A DNA stretch of 64,000 bases from Gnetum montanum (taxonomy: Eukaryota > Streptophyta > Gnetopsida > Gnetales > Gnetaceae), in contig MNCI01014802.1 in assembly GCA_015680685.1 (NCBI GenBank), positions 1,478 to 65,477 of the forward strand. The letters run 5' to 3'. This document shows positions 1 to 9,890 of this stretch, in pieces. The translations under genes and the position numbers were made by a program. Below the pieces are notes generated by a model. The model did no database searches. It saw nothing but the letters and a program-made list of their open reading frames with translations, and had not been told where the DNA came from. How positions within the stretch are numbered: position 1 is the first letter of the stretch; every line of letters begins with the position of its first letter.

Positions 1-1320
1 GGAATGAAGAAGGATGGATCAAGAGGGAATGATTAGGATGTGACATCAAGGGGACTTGGGGATTCTCTTTGGTGATGTTTGTGGGAGTTATCATGCAACA
101 TGGTTGTACTAAGATCCTTGTAGATCTAACGAAAAATGGGAGTAAGAGTAATCAAAAGGGCACTCAAAAATCCAATGTTGTTCTATGGGGTCCCACTAAA
201 AAGACATGTACCCATGCTTAAAGGTTGGTGACTTCTCTGGATTTAGCAATCGAAAGAAAAAAAAAGAGAAAAAAAAAACAAAGGAAGTGCCACAAAACAA
301 AAATCACTCCTCCCTGGAACAAAATGCCAAGTCATCGTATGCCTTATTGTTCTGGTACTCTCATAGTCACTCATCATGGGATGAAACAATGCAGTGTTAC
401 TAATCAAAGGAATGGACTTGGTCCTAATCTTGGAACGATGGGTTAATGACACCTTAATCATGCTTTACACGTAGGATTCATTGTACCCTAGGTCAGTTAC
501 CTCATGTCCCAATCTCTACAATCCCTTCTATAGTTCATCTCATCTCACTATTCGTGTAATTATAGCTCGTGTCATGTGTAACATAGAATTCTTACCTCAT
601 TCCGATGATATTTACATGTGTGTATTTTGTGGAACTAGTGTGGATTACATTTAACCCTTCGAGTGCCCATGAACACTTTTAAGTGTGGTTACACAAGGGC
701 ATTATAGGTTGGAACCTACTTTGGGGAGGACCCACTTGCATAATTTTTGTAATTTGCACTCATGACCCATCTTCCACACACCATTTATTATCCTTAACAT
801 ATTTCCAACGATTTTATTTCCCTTATTACTATCCCTTCGATTTAATGTTCCTATGAACCATCACATAGCCTTTTTCTGCCATCCGAGGTCCTTACTGATA
901 AATTCCATACCATCATAATTTTTGTGCCTTCAGAACTAGTTGAATTACCTTGGAACTCTTTAACAATCGTCCAAATGTCCTTAGTTTACATCATTTAATT
1001 TGAAAAAAATATTAAAAATTTGGTACATTCTCTAAGTGCCCTAACTTTGATGAAAATATATATACATGACCCCCCTATGCTAATCAACATCATTTGCAAC
1101 TGTTCACGTAGGGGAAGTTTTTCAAATTCCTCTCTATGATTCGCAATTGTGCGTCCCTTTCTTTCATATCCATAATTCGCCCGCTAGTACTCCAATTTTC
1201 ATTTCGTTTGAACCTACTTGAACTTGGAGTGTTTAGCTTAGTCGTGGGGGAGGGGCACATGCTCAATAGCGCATAAATTTTTTGAAATTCATCATCACCC
1301 AAAGAACATCTTTAAGGGTA
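1..1320 (+). repeat. Family A element internal spacer, copy 1 (non-coding)
   Basis: No coding region is evident. The stretch is similar to 17500-18900: both contain the phrase around 'TTTGGGGAGGACCCACTTG' (here near 720-738), a 'GTAGATCTAAC' block (near 120) and the same order of landmarks. This makes it the non-coding interior of a family A retrotransposon, between gag (outside the window) and the 3' ORF at 1560. Short ORFs near 206-461 are low-complexity A-rich sequence and are not supported. Confidence 0.6.
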
Positions 1321-1559
1321 ATTAGTTGTAAAATTAAGAATAAAGTGTATCAAAAACAATTTCATCCCCTTAGCTATACCAAAAAATTAAATTTGGAAAC
1401 CACCTAAGCAAAGAGGACTCAAAATTATAATCTTTTGGGGACATGTTCTTCCAATAATTAACATCACATAGAAATAAAGTAAATCTATTAAGGCAAGCAA
1501 TAAGCTATAACCTAACTTTGGTAACAACCTTACTAATGATTGGCACCATGTGATTGCAG

Positions 1560-2345
1560 ATGGCCCCGAAACACAGAAAACAGGAAGGTCCTGCACAAGG
1601 TGCGATCAAAAGACCTAGGAGAGGTGAAGGACAAGTTCCTTCCGAACAACATGTAGAGTAGGAGGAACAATTATTTAGTATCCACCAAGAAGACCCTGCT
1701 ACTGTACAATCAAGGCAGATAGAAGGAGGAGCTGCTGCAGCGTCTAAACAAGGATGATATCTCATGTTGCCCCAGGATTGTGTTTAGACCATCCATGAAA
1801 GGTCCATATTCATTGTAGTGATCGTGGAATTAAAATTTGGACCTTTCACAGAATTTTCTCTGGAGGCTGTTAGGGATCACCTCACAGGGTCCACATTATG
1901 GCCTACCCTCTCTGAAAGTGGTGCCTGGTACTTAGGGGAAATGTACTAATTTTGGCACAATAAAGAAGAAGGAACCACATTTAAAAATTGTGGTGTGACT
2001 TTTTATTTCTCTGTTCAAGCCATTTTGGAAGTATTCAACCTTCCAAATACAAGGCCAAAGGTTGCTCAAAACCAGCTAGACACTTTCAGAATCAAGAAAC
2101 TTAATAAACTATTGACAGAGAATAAAAGGGTGGTGGAAGAAAAAGAGAAGGCTGACTAGGATGCCTCTATGGCACAAGTGCAAACTTACACACATGCCAA
2201 GGCTCTCAAGGCCTTACAAGAGGAGAAACTCCAGGCCATACTTCAATGCCATCAAATGCCAGACCAAGAGCACAAGAAAAGGGAAAGGCATCCATGGAGG
2301 AGCCATCGCCACCAAGAACTACATGAGTTCCATCCAATTTTGTAA
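1560..2345 (+). pseudogene. Family A 3' ORF (second ORF of a gag-only retrotransposon), degraded
   Basis: Reading from the ATG at 1560 gives a basic N-terminus, MAPKHRKQEGPAQGAIKRP, followed by a globular stretch with several in-frame stops and a K/E-rich tail near 2100-2280. The block around 1890-1950 (residues like WYLGEMY) recurs at 19270-19310 (EWYLGKMYQFG), so this is a repeated element ORF and not a host gene. It lies directly upstream of the polypurine tract and 3' LTR and there is no reverse transcriptase in between, so the element looks non-autonomous. Its function is unknown; it could be an extra ORF of the kind plant Athila/Tat elements carry. The stops show that this copy is dead. 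Confidence 0.5.
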
Positions 2346-2499
2346 TCAAAGGATTTTCTTTTGTGTTGTGTCTCAATTTTGTTCTAACTCCACACTGTGG
2401 CATGAATCCATTCTAGTCAGTCAATAATCCCATACCTATCCACTGTGTAATCAATGGGCTTGTTCTCACTTTAACTCAAGGACAAGTTTTCATTCAGTC

Positions 2500-3193
2500 G
2501 TGGGGGTATGATGAGTCATGAATTTGCTAGCTATGATATCACAATCATGATATCATATTTGTGATATCACAACTGTGATATCGCAGCAGCCGTGATATTG
2601 TAGCTGTGATATCGCGTACGCGATATTGTAGCCTAGCCACGATATCGGATATGCGATATTGTGGCCTACCATGATTTCTATAAATAAGAGGCAACTTTCC
2701 TTGTTCTAGGAGTTAGTTCTTAATATTTAGCATTTCTTTTAAGTGTTTAATTTTAAGTAGTTCTTCTCTCAACCCTTCTCTCCCAGTGCATGCCCGTATT
2801 GTGGTGATTGTAATTGTACGGCATCCTTATTCGAGTGTGACGTACTTGGACACGCACATGACCAGAAATAAAGATTGAGATTACTTCATCATTGCAACAT
2901 TCACTTAGCTTATTTATTTATTTATTTGTTATTTACTGCTTTCCTAGTTAATATCTCTCTACCCTTATCTCTTAGTAANGAGTAGCATTAGCATAGAAGC
3001 ACATCATACACCTCATTCTAGACTAAACCATATGTGACAAAGTTAACACTAGTCCAGATGGAAAGACAGCGAACTACAACCTAAGGATAACTATCTAGAT
3101 ACCATAACTAGTTTGTCTGCGGAGTTCGACTGGATCGTGCGTGAAATGCTTGTATTCGTATGGTTGAGTGTAGGGGTACCTCACCACTCATCA
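2500..3193 (+). repeat. Family A 3' LTR with preceding polypurine tract
   Basis: The purine-rich GTGGGGGTA (2500-2508) is followed by an LTR from 2509 to 3193 (685 bp) whose ends are perfect inverted octamers, TGATGAGT and ACTCATCA. A TATAAATA box lies at 2679-2686. Upstream of it, 2535-2660 holds six GATATC and three GATATT words. No target duplication is seen across this LTR (GGGTA before, ACTAT after), as expected for the 3' LTR of a longer element whose 5' half is outside the window. One ambiguous base (N) lies at 2979. Confidence 0.8.
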
Positions 3194-3990
3194 ACTATTG
3201 TTGTTGTTTTTCTTGTTCATATCTATCTCATGTTTGTTTCTGGGTTTGTATCTATATTTGTTTTTCTTTTTATTTGATTTTCATTTCTGTTGTTGTTGTT
3301 TCTTCTAGGTCATCTACTACTACATTTTCATGGAATTGGTGGACCATAGTAGTGGAAAAATGCACAGTGTTGGAAAAATGATGGTAGCACTAAGAAGCCC
3401 TATGAAGAATCTCAGGAGTAGTAGAGGCCTCTTCTGGGCACTTCCTTCTAATAACCAAATCTGCCTTCTTATGACTGTTGTTGCTCCTCCTCCTATTCAT
3501 GCTTCAAGGTTTCTAAATTATCAACTATAGCTTAACCAACAATAGCAACAGCAACAACAACCTCAACCTCACATAAACTCTCACAACTTGCTCTTTCCTT
3601 AGCAACTTCCAAGGCTGCAAACAATAGCTATAGTTCCAACAGCCTAGGATTTGTGCAACATTACCAACTCCACCACTACTTCTACCATGAGAGGCATCAT
3701 GGAGACTAACAATAGTAGCTACTGCACATCAAGAGGTTCTATGTTCATGAAGGAAGTAAAACATAGAGGGTCCAAAATAGGCCAGCTTAAGAAAGCCAAC
3801 ATCATCAAGGGCCAATGAACATATGAAGAGGACAGATATATAGCACTTTGTAGAAAACAAGTACCTTATTGCTTCTAGGTTTTGTAGCTTTTTCGATTGT
3901 GGGTTTTGAGATTTCACATTATTGGAAGAATTGCATTTAACATCTTTCCAAAGGATAGGTTCCCAGTTTCAAACTTACACAGAAGGATAA
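3194..3990. other. Unassigned stretch, possibly decayed 5' part of the MYB gene
   Basis: A glutamine/asparagine-codon-rich run (3535-3660, repeated CAACAG/CAACAA) precedes the MYB DNA-binding region and could be its low-complexity N-terminus. No open frame is long enough to prove this, and a gag-like origin is also possible. Nothing else is recognised. Confidence 0.25.
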
Positions 3991-3994
3991 ATGA

Positions 3995-4830
3995 TATCGT
4001 AGGGTTTGTATGGTTGTTGCAATGTGTGGATAGGCTATTGTTGAGACTGGTGTAGAAATATGGAGTTAAAAAATAGTTTCACATTGCTCAGATGCTTTTT
4101 AACCAGGTGGGAAAGTAGTGTAGAGAAAGATGGCACAATCATCTATGATTAGACAGTAAGGTTTTCAGTCACATTTTGCTTTATTTCTTTCTTGCAAAAC
4201 AAAGAATTTACTTTGCTATTCATCACATGATTTGGATCATGGATCATTGATATTTTTTGATTCATGTAGAAGGATATTTAAATAGAAGAGGAGGAGAGAA
4301 TGTTGGTATAGGCCCACATGGATCTCAACAATAGGTGGGCTAAGATTGCTAAGCGGCTACTAGGTAGAACAAAAAATGCAATCAAGAACCACTGGCATAC
4401 TACTAAGCTAAGACACAATGCTAGTAGAAGGTCAAGAAGAAACCTGGATATCTCCTCCTTCTCAAAGATCCACAGAAGTTCTATCCTTCAAGACTATATT
4501 AGAAGTCTCTTGGATAACAACAACTAGAACCTCCAGAAACAACATCCCAATCGATCTCCATCATTTTGCGCTCTTCCCTCTTTTGCAAACACCCTTTAAA
4601 ATGCCACATTTTAGTAGCATCAGTCTAGCATTGAAGTGGAAGAAAAATTAGCTAATATTGATCCTGCAACCTTTATGTACACAAATGATAAAAGAGACTT
4701 GAATTTAAATCAAATGATATTTGGGTGCCCAACCCCTCAAAGTTCTCTGGCCTTCAACAACTTCGAGTCTGATAATGATGTAACTAGCATCTTGCCCACA
4801 ACTGAATAGTCAACTATAGATAATTTGTAA
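3995..4830 (+). pseudogene. R2R3-MYB transcription factor pseudogene (intron retained)
   Basis: Two exons of an R2R3-MYB DNA-binding domain are recognisable. Exon 1 (about 3995-4145) carries most of R2, including KYGVKK, HIAQML and CRERWHNHL. A GTAAGG donor near 4150 and an acceptor at about 4267 (TTCATGTAG) bound an intron of roughly 115 bp. Exon 2 carries R3: EEEERMLV, NNRWAKIAKRLLGRT, AIKNHWHTTK, then an SSILQDYIRSLLDNN-like tail. R2 has four stops exactly where this family has conserved residues: Q (CAG to TAG), W (TGG to TAG), Q (CAG to TAG) and R (CGA to TGA). R3 has two more. All fit C-to-T or G-to-A change. The kept intron argues against a retrocopy. The closest group by eye is the MYB98/MYB115-type (KKD..EEEE, NRWAEIAKRLPGRT). 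Not functional. Confidence 0.8.
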
Positions 4831-4834
4831 ATCT

Positions 4835-5835
4835 AGTGGTGTTTTGATTTGATAATGATTTAGCCAGAAGCTTGTATGTTAAGTGATTTATATTTAGATG
4901 TTATAAAAATCTTTGTAACATACAAGACTATGGTATCATGAAAGTTGCATGTAGTAGGACTTGGAGCAGCAAAACAAAATCAATGATGATGGGTTAGAAA
5001 TTATAATATTTGATTTTTCATGTTGTCTATAGAATTATTCCTATGATTTATTCTAAAACTCTACATTTCTTGAATGTGTTTGAATGAATTGGAAAAATTA
5101 TCTTTTAGAAAGTAGCAAATTTTTCTTTTGGAGGAGCATGGAGAGCAATTGCAAATTCGTGATTTGAATATTGTCATCTTAAGCCTTTCATGTTAAAAGG
5201 ATTATCATTTCTAAAAATGTGTTTTATATAGGGTTATAGAAATGGTGCTAAATGATTAAATGTATGGTAAATAGGTCTTTTATTAATCAAAATTGATCAT
5301 CAAACTTTACTTTATAGGGTAAAAATATTTCATCCTTAGATACAAGGAAGAAGATTACGCGTAACCTTAAACCAATCATGATCTTCCATTGTTTAATGAT
5401 GTAATTGAACATGAATAGAAAAACTAGATTAAACATCAGCCTTAAGTCAAATGAACACAGATTGTTATCAGAAAGCAAGAGCAATTTTGAGTTTCCATGG
5501 GTTAAAAAAGGCAAATTGTACTAATGGATTGTTGCTGGAAAACTAGAGCATTATTAAGTTTCCTTAGGTTAAAGAGCAACAAGAGTATTTTTATTTTTAT
5601 TTTTTAGAGGTCAAAGACTAAGAAGAGCATAACAAGAGAATTTTTGAGTTTCCATGACTAATAAGACAACCCAGTGTACAAATTGTTGTTGAAAACCACT
5701 AGCATTTTTTAGTTTTAATAGGTCAAAAAATGATAGGGATCAAGTTGTATTTTATGTTTGATAATAGTAGTAATGGATTGGATTGTATTTTATATGAACT
5801 AAAATTTTTAAGCCTATCATAATTAATTATTATGA
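4835..5835. other. No feature recognised (AT-rich)
   Basis: AT-rich sequence with simple A/T runs and many stops in all frames. No protein similarity, LTR ends or structured repeat was recognised. Confidence 0.4.
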
Positions 5836-5839
5836 GTGC

Positions 5840-6360
5840 AATCTCTTTATATTGAAGAATTGCCAAAACATTTTTTAACCAAAACCAAAGATTTATAGGA
5901 GCTAGGCACTCTAAGAAAACATGAAGGAATGTCTCATCCTAAGTAGTGTGGACATAATTGGCTAAGGAGCACTAAGAGCAATTGATCGCATTCTTGTATG
6001 GAGACTTTGAAACATGAAACACCAAACAAAACAAGCTAGGCATTAATGAAATCCAAATTGGATCTCAAATTTGGACTAGTAAGACTATGAAAGATTTATA
6101 TTCCATTTAGGGCTAAGAGTGTGGGCAATAGTAACCTTTTGCACCATGACATAATAGATTTGGTAATTAGAATAATTTCTAAAATTATGCTTTCATAAAC
6201 ACTTCATATTATAAAGCATGTTACTATCTAAAGAACCAAAGTAATTGTTTGTAAGGAATTCAAGCCACCTTGGTAAGAAAAAGAGACCTTGAATTGCTGA
6301 CCAAGAAAGAGGAGCCTTTACAAGAGGCCACATACATTTTAATTAGTTAATAACAAACCT
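5840..6360 (-). pseudogene. LINE (non-LTR retrotransposon) fragment: zinc-finger/RT C-terminal region
   Basis: On the minus strand near 5930-5850 the reading DETFLHVFLEC...LWFWLKNVL matches the zf-RVT segment found at the C-terminus of plant LINE reverse transcriptases (pattern C-x2-C...E(T/S)x2HxFxxC). Upstream on that strand (6350-6240) a degraded but LINE-like segment reads WPLVKAPLSWSAIQGLFFL. Several stops and frame changes show it is dead. No poly(A) tail or target duplication was identified, so the ends are approximate. Confidence 0.5.
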
Positions 6361-6364
6361 ATAG

Positions 6365-7140
6365 AAAGTAAGAATAGTTTAAGAATTAACCTTTAAAAAA
6401 AGCCATTAATTTTGAACCACCAAAGAAAAGCTTTATTTAACTATTTATCTTAATGGAGAGGACTAATTACTAGTCAATAGGGCCAATTACTAGCATATTG
6501 GACTTTGTCAACATAAATAAATAGTTATTGTAATGATATTGACTAAGAGATAACTTTTTCATGGAATTATTATTTTGGATAATGCACATTGGTTTTGATT
6601 TTTTTATTCAATATGAGAATAATTTTTAAGTGAAATAATTTGAGATTTTATTAATTAAAAAAATATAAAAGATTCTTTTTGGCTAAATAATAGATATATA
6701 TTATAAATATAGTGCTAAAATAGTTAGATATATAAATGATTTCCTGTTATATTGCAATCATCATTTCTAAATTTTGATTTATATATAATTTTATTTTGAC
6801 ATTTCTTATTTTTGTGTAATGTGCATATTCTTATCATATCACATATCTATTTGCCACTTATTGCCTATGATTTTCACAATTTGATTACACTTGAAGATCT
6901 ATTTTCATTAGGTATGATTATATTTCTCTATGATTTTTTTTTAATTATGAGAATCTCCAAATTTCATTTTGGGGTTTTNTAACAACACATTATAGGTTTG
7001 CTTAAGAATGGCACTTACAAGCTCCATAAATATCTTTCAAAAATGAAAAGAAAATAAATTCTGACTAGGTAAATATGAATTTAATATTTATCCTCCTAAA
7101 ATAGGTACCATATCTTATTAATTTTAGGATATATATTAAC
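6365..7140. other. No feature recognised (AT-rich)
   Basis: Very AT-rich sequence with no supported ORF. One ambiguous base (N) at 6979. Base composition changes sharply at about 7150, where a GC-richer segment starts. Confidence 0.4.
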
Positions 7141-7581
7141 ATACAACTATATTTTATCTCTGAGACTTTAACAGCACAGCGCGGTCAGAGCCGTTGATCT
7201 CTGCCCATCTCTGCAACAAGCAAGCAGCAGCCATGCCGAAATGGCAGCCAACATCATCGTTGTAACAGCGGCATTCTTGCTGTGGAAAGCAGAATCGTTT
7301 TAGAATTTTCCTTGTTTATGGAACTTTCCTTGTCTACGTAGGAGGCATATTTTGTTATATCTTCCACAATTGTAACGGAGGCTTGCTTCTTCAACTGGCA
7401 TATACAATATAGCAACATTTCTAATTTGTAGTAGGTCTGGATGCTCAGTTCAGCTTGCTGTTACAATATAGCAGTATTTCTGATTTCTTTGATTTGAATT
7501 AGACGTTTTACTTAGTTTTGGTTCGTTTGGTTTTCTGTCCGTCCGTGGTAGTCGGAGGAGACGAGGAGAGTACACATGATT

Positions 7582-7809
7582 TCAAGCATCAATTTTGGCC
7601 TTTCCATTTACGGACGTTGTGGGTAACATATACGACATTGCTCCGGAAGTTCTGTGCAAGCGTTCTGGCCCTGAGACTGACGTGAGGACGACCGGCATCA
7701 TTCTTTTTGGGCAGAAACACAGCTGGGGATTCTGGACGCTGTTTTGAGAGGCCACAATGATTTGGAGTCTGACCCATGGCTGGCAATGTCTGAGGGCTCC
7801 CAGCACTAA
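7582..7809 (+). pseudogene. Calcium-dependent protein kinase (CDPK) exon fragment, frameshifted
   Basis: Three frame-shifted blocks follow the CDPK catalytic domain in order. SSINFGLS (7582-7605) is the DFG region, with D changed to N. FTDVVGNIYDIAPEVLCKRSGPETDV (given here in two parts: FTDVVGNIYDIAPEVL and CKRSGPETDV, 7605-7682) is the activation and APE segment. ETQLGILDAVLRGHNDLESD (from about 7712) is the helix after subdomain IX, ending at TAA 7807. About 7 residues after DFG and about 11 residues after subdomain IX (the SGVPPFW part) are deleted with frame changes. A single-exon remnant, not functional. Antisense ORFs over the same bases are shadows. Confidence 0.75.
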
Positions 7810-7921
7810 ATAAAGAAGGAAATGGACGTTACTCTGAGAAATTGTCAGTTAAAAAATAACGCAGACGACGCGGGAGATTTAGCCAGGATTCCTTCTTTTG
7901 CAAATATAAGCTAAGGTTGCC

Positions 7922-8096
7922 ATGGACTGCTCTCTTCACAATTGCAGACACGCGCTGCAGTTCTCTCTGTGTTGGCCTTCACCGGATCCTCTTCTCGCTG
8001 TCGACAACTGTGTTCTGTTAAGGTACATTACTAATTGTTCTCATTTTCTCAGCTCTGCATCTGAATTACAGAGTGCCATTTTGAAGTGTTAATTAG
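7922..8096 (+). CDS. Candidate small ORF in the GC-rich locus, unrecognised
   Basis: The ATG at 7922 sits in a strong context (GCCATGG) and opens a 58-codon frame beginning MDCSLHNCRHALQFSLC. At 8023 a GTACAT donor-like site and at 8165 an acceptor (TTGGATTTGCAG) would allow splicing; spliced, the frame would end 13 codons into the next exon. The composition (Cys, Leu, charged residues) looks coding-like, but I do not recognise the family. It lies just 3' of the CDPK remnant and may belong to the same old gene cluster. Confidence 0.25.
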
Positions 8097-8137
8097 ATTG
8101 TCCGTGAAGATCCTTCTAATTAGATCGCTCCGTTTGG

Positions 8138-8881
8138 ATGTGTGATGAAGGATTTGGATTTGCAGATACAAGAAAGGCAACCAAAGCAGAGGAAGCAGAA
8201 CATGAGTGTGCAGGCCATAGGCATGGCCACGGACATGCATGCATCGTTTTGAAGGCATTCTCTGCTGCTGTTCCGGATTTGGAGCATGTAGAGCGCTCGC
8301 CAGGAAAATGTAGGAGTGTTTTGGCCGACGAAGATGAGCAAATGCTGGACAGGCTTATGGCTCTGGCTAAAGTTGCGGTTCTCCGCCTGGATTGGGAGTT
8401 TCCAGGCCATGGATCTGCTACGGTTTTGAGGTCGTATTGGCCGTGCCGGCAATTCATGTTTCCGCGCAGGAAAGTTGCCACCAGAAGAAGAGCTAGAGCC
8501 GATTTCAAAGACATGCACATCATCAAGGAATCCGATCGTGTCGCCTCCTTCTTCAAGGGCGCCAGACTTTCGGATACGGCAATTTTGTTATGTAAGCGCG
8601 GATTCGTTATCTGGCCGCCATTTTGTAAGCACGGACTCGTTGTTTGGTTGCGATTTTATTGTGTAACCAGGCAATTCAGTATTTCTTGCTTACCGCAGTT
8701 CGGAGAAGTCTCCTGCTTTTCTTTAAATGAAATTCTCTTGTACAGAGCAGAAATTTCTTTTTTAAATTTCCCTTTCTCTTTTATCGCCCCCTGGTTCAAA
8801 CCGAGATCGTTTCGCTTGATTTTCGAACATTCCTTTACATTCCTGTTATGCGTATTCCGGGACGATTTCAGAGCGATTTGA
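8138..8881 (+). CDS. Open frame of 247 codons, unrecognised; may be the second exon of a decayed gene
   Basis: Longest open frame in the GC-richer block. The first two thirds contain plausible coding segments (EDEQMLDRLMALAKVAVLRL, near 8330-8390; a basic run RRKVATRRRARAD near 8470) and a direct 11-residue repeat (CKRGFVIWPPF / CKHGLVVWLRF, 8592-8657). The last part is Phe-rich and probably non-coding. An acceptor-like site lies inside it at 8165, so the annotated start may be wrong. No family recognised; the opposite strand also has long open frames, so coding status is doubtful. Confidence 0.25.
   Translation: MCDEGFGFADTRKATKAEEAEHECAGHRHGHGHACIVLKAFSAAVPDLEHVERSPGKCRSVLADEDEQMLDRLMALAKVAVLRLDWEFPGHGSATVLRSYWPCRQFMFPRRKVATRRRARADFKDMHIIKESDRVASFFKGARLSDTAILLCKRGFVIWPPFCKHGLVVWLRFYCVTRQFSISCLPQFGEVSCFSLNEILLYRAEISFLNFPFSFIAPWFKPRSFRLIFEHSFTFLLCVFRDDFRAI
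8592..8657 (+). repeat. 33-bp tandem duplication inside the open frame
   Basis: Units 8592-8624 and 8625-8657 differ at seven positions, six of them transitions. Each starts GTAAGC and ends ATTTT. In the 8138 frame this duplicates 11 residues. Most differences change the amino acid, so it does not by itself support selection for a protein. Confidence 0.7.
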
Positions 8882-8884
8882 TCG

Positions 8885-9890
8885 ATTCAGTGGAGTTTTT
8901 CTCTGTCTCTTTTACCGAGGGATTTTAACAATTGAATGAGTTCTGTCAATAGATTTTGAGTAATCTACACCATATTTTTTTTCAACAAAAGAAATGTATG
9001 CCATTTTAGAGAGTTTTGTTTTGTGTTGTGTTTAAAGTTTTTGTTTATCGAGTACTTTTCTCTAATACCCACATTACATTTTTTAAATTATGCGATCCCT
9101 GTTTAATGGATCAATGGTATGGTGCTTGTTTACACATTGCTCGCCGCTACTGTTTAGCAAGTCTGCAGCTTCCGATAATATTGCATTCCGCGTTTCCATA
9201 AAAGAATTTTTCAATGGTGTTCCATGTCATTTTAGTATATCAAAATTTTCCGAGGTACTTGAGTTTTAAAAATGTCAAAATGGTTTTTAACCTGAGGCTA
9301 TAATTTGATATTTGATAGTTAGGCAACAGAGAGGGCGGTGCTTCATCCCCTTTACTCAGTTGGTAAAATGACGTTTAAATAAATTTTTCTGGGTTTACTG
9401 TGGTTTGAATTGCAGCTTCTTTGAATGGCAGAGTTGCATACAAGCAGGCGAGAACATGAAACCATTCATCTCCTTTCTTCTCCTTGTTTTTGTGTCCGAT
9501 TTGATAGTTATAGCTTTGAAGTGACTGTAGCAGAGATGTCTCTCAGATTTTATGCGGACCTTGCATTGTTCGTTTCGGTACATCTAATTTTCCAATTATT
9601 CTGGAACGGTTATATGGAGATTCAGTTTTCATCTTTTTATGGGTATGGATACGAATGCCAAATATATCGTTTACTGGCTAAGATGTTGCATTTGCCACCT
9701 GATACAAGGTTACTTGATTGCAGTTAATATGCTACAGATTTGGTGGAGAGATTTAAAAAATGACATAATCTTGGAGTTTTAGACGGGAGCGGTTGGGTAA
9801 GTCAAAATACCTCACAAGTTGATAAGGCTGGAAGATTTCCGGTGTCAAGTAATTCTGTTAATTTTCACCTTAGTGTTTGGCTAGCATATA
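8885..9890. other. No confident feature
   Basis: Mixed-composition sequence. A 100-codon ORF (9425-9727) has no recognisable motif. The stretch leads into the hairpin-bearing repeat array that starts near 9890. Confidence 0.35.

Noticed and set aside
206-461. Lys-rich ORFs near the window start
   Set aside because: They come from an A-rich tract within the family A spacer, which is repeated without an open frame near 17.8 kb.
8116-8556. Minus-strand ORF with a signal-peptide-like segment (SLKSALALLLVATFL)
   Set aside because: No further domain, overlaps a longer plus-strand frame of equal quality, and no promoter or homologue is recognised.
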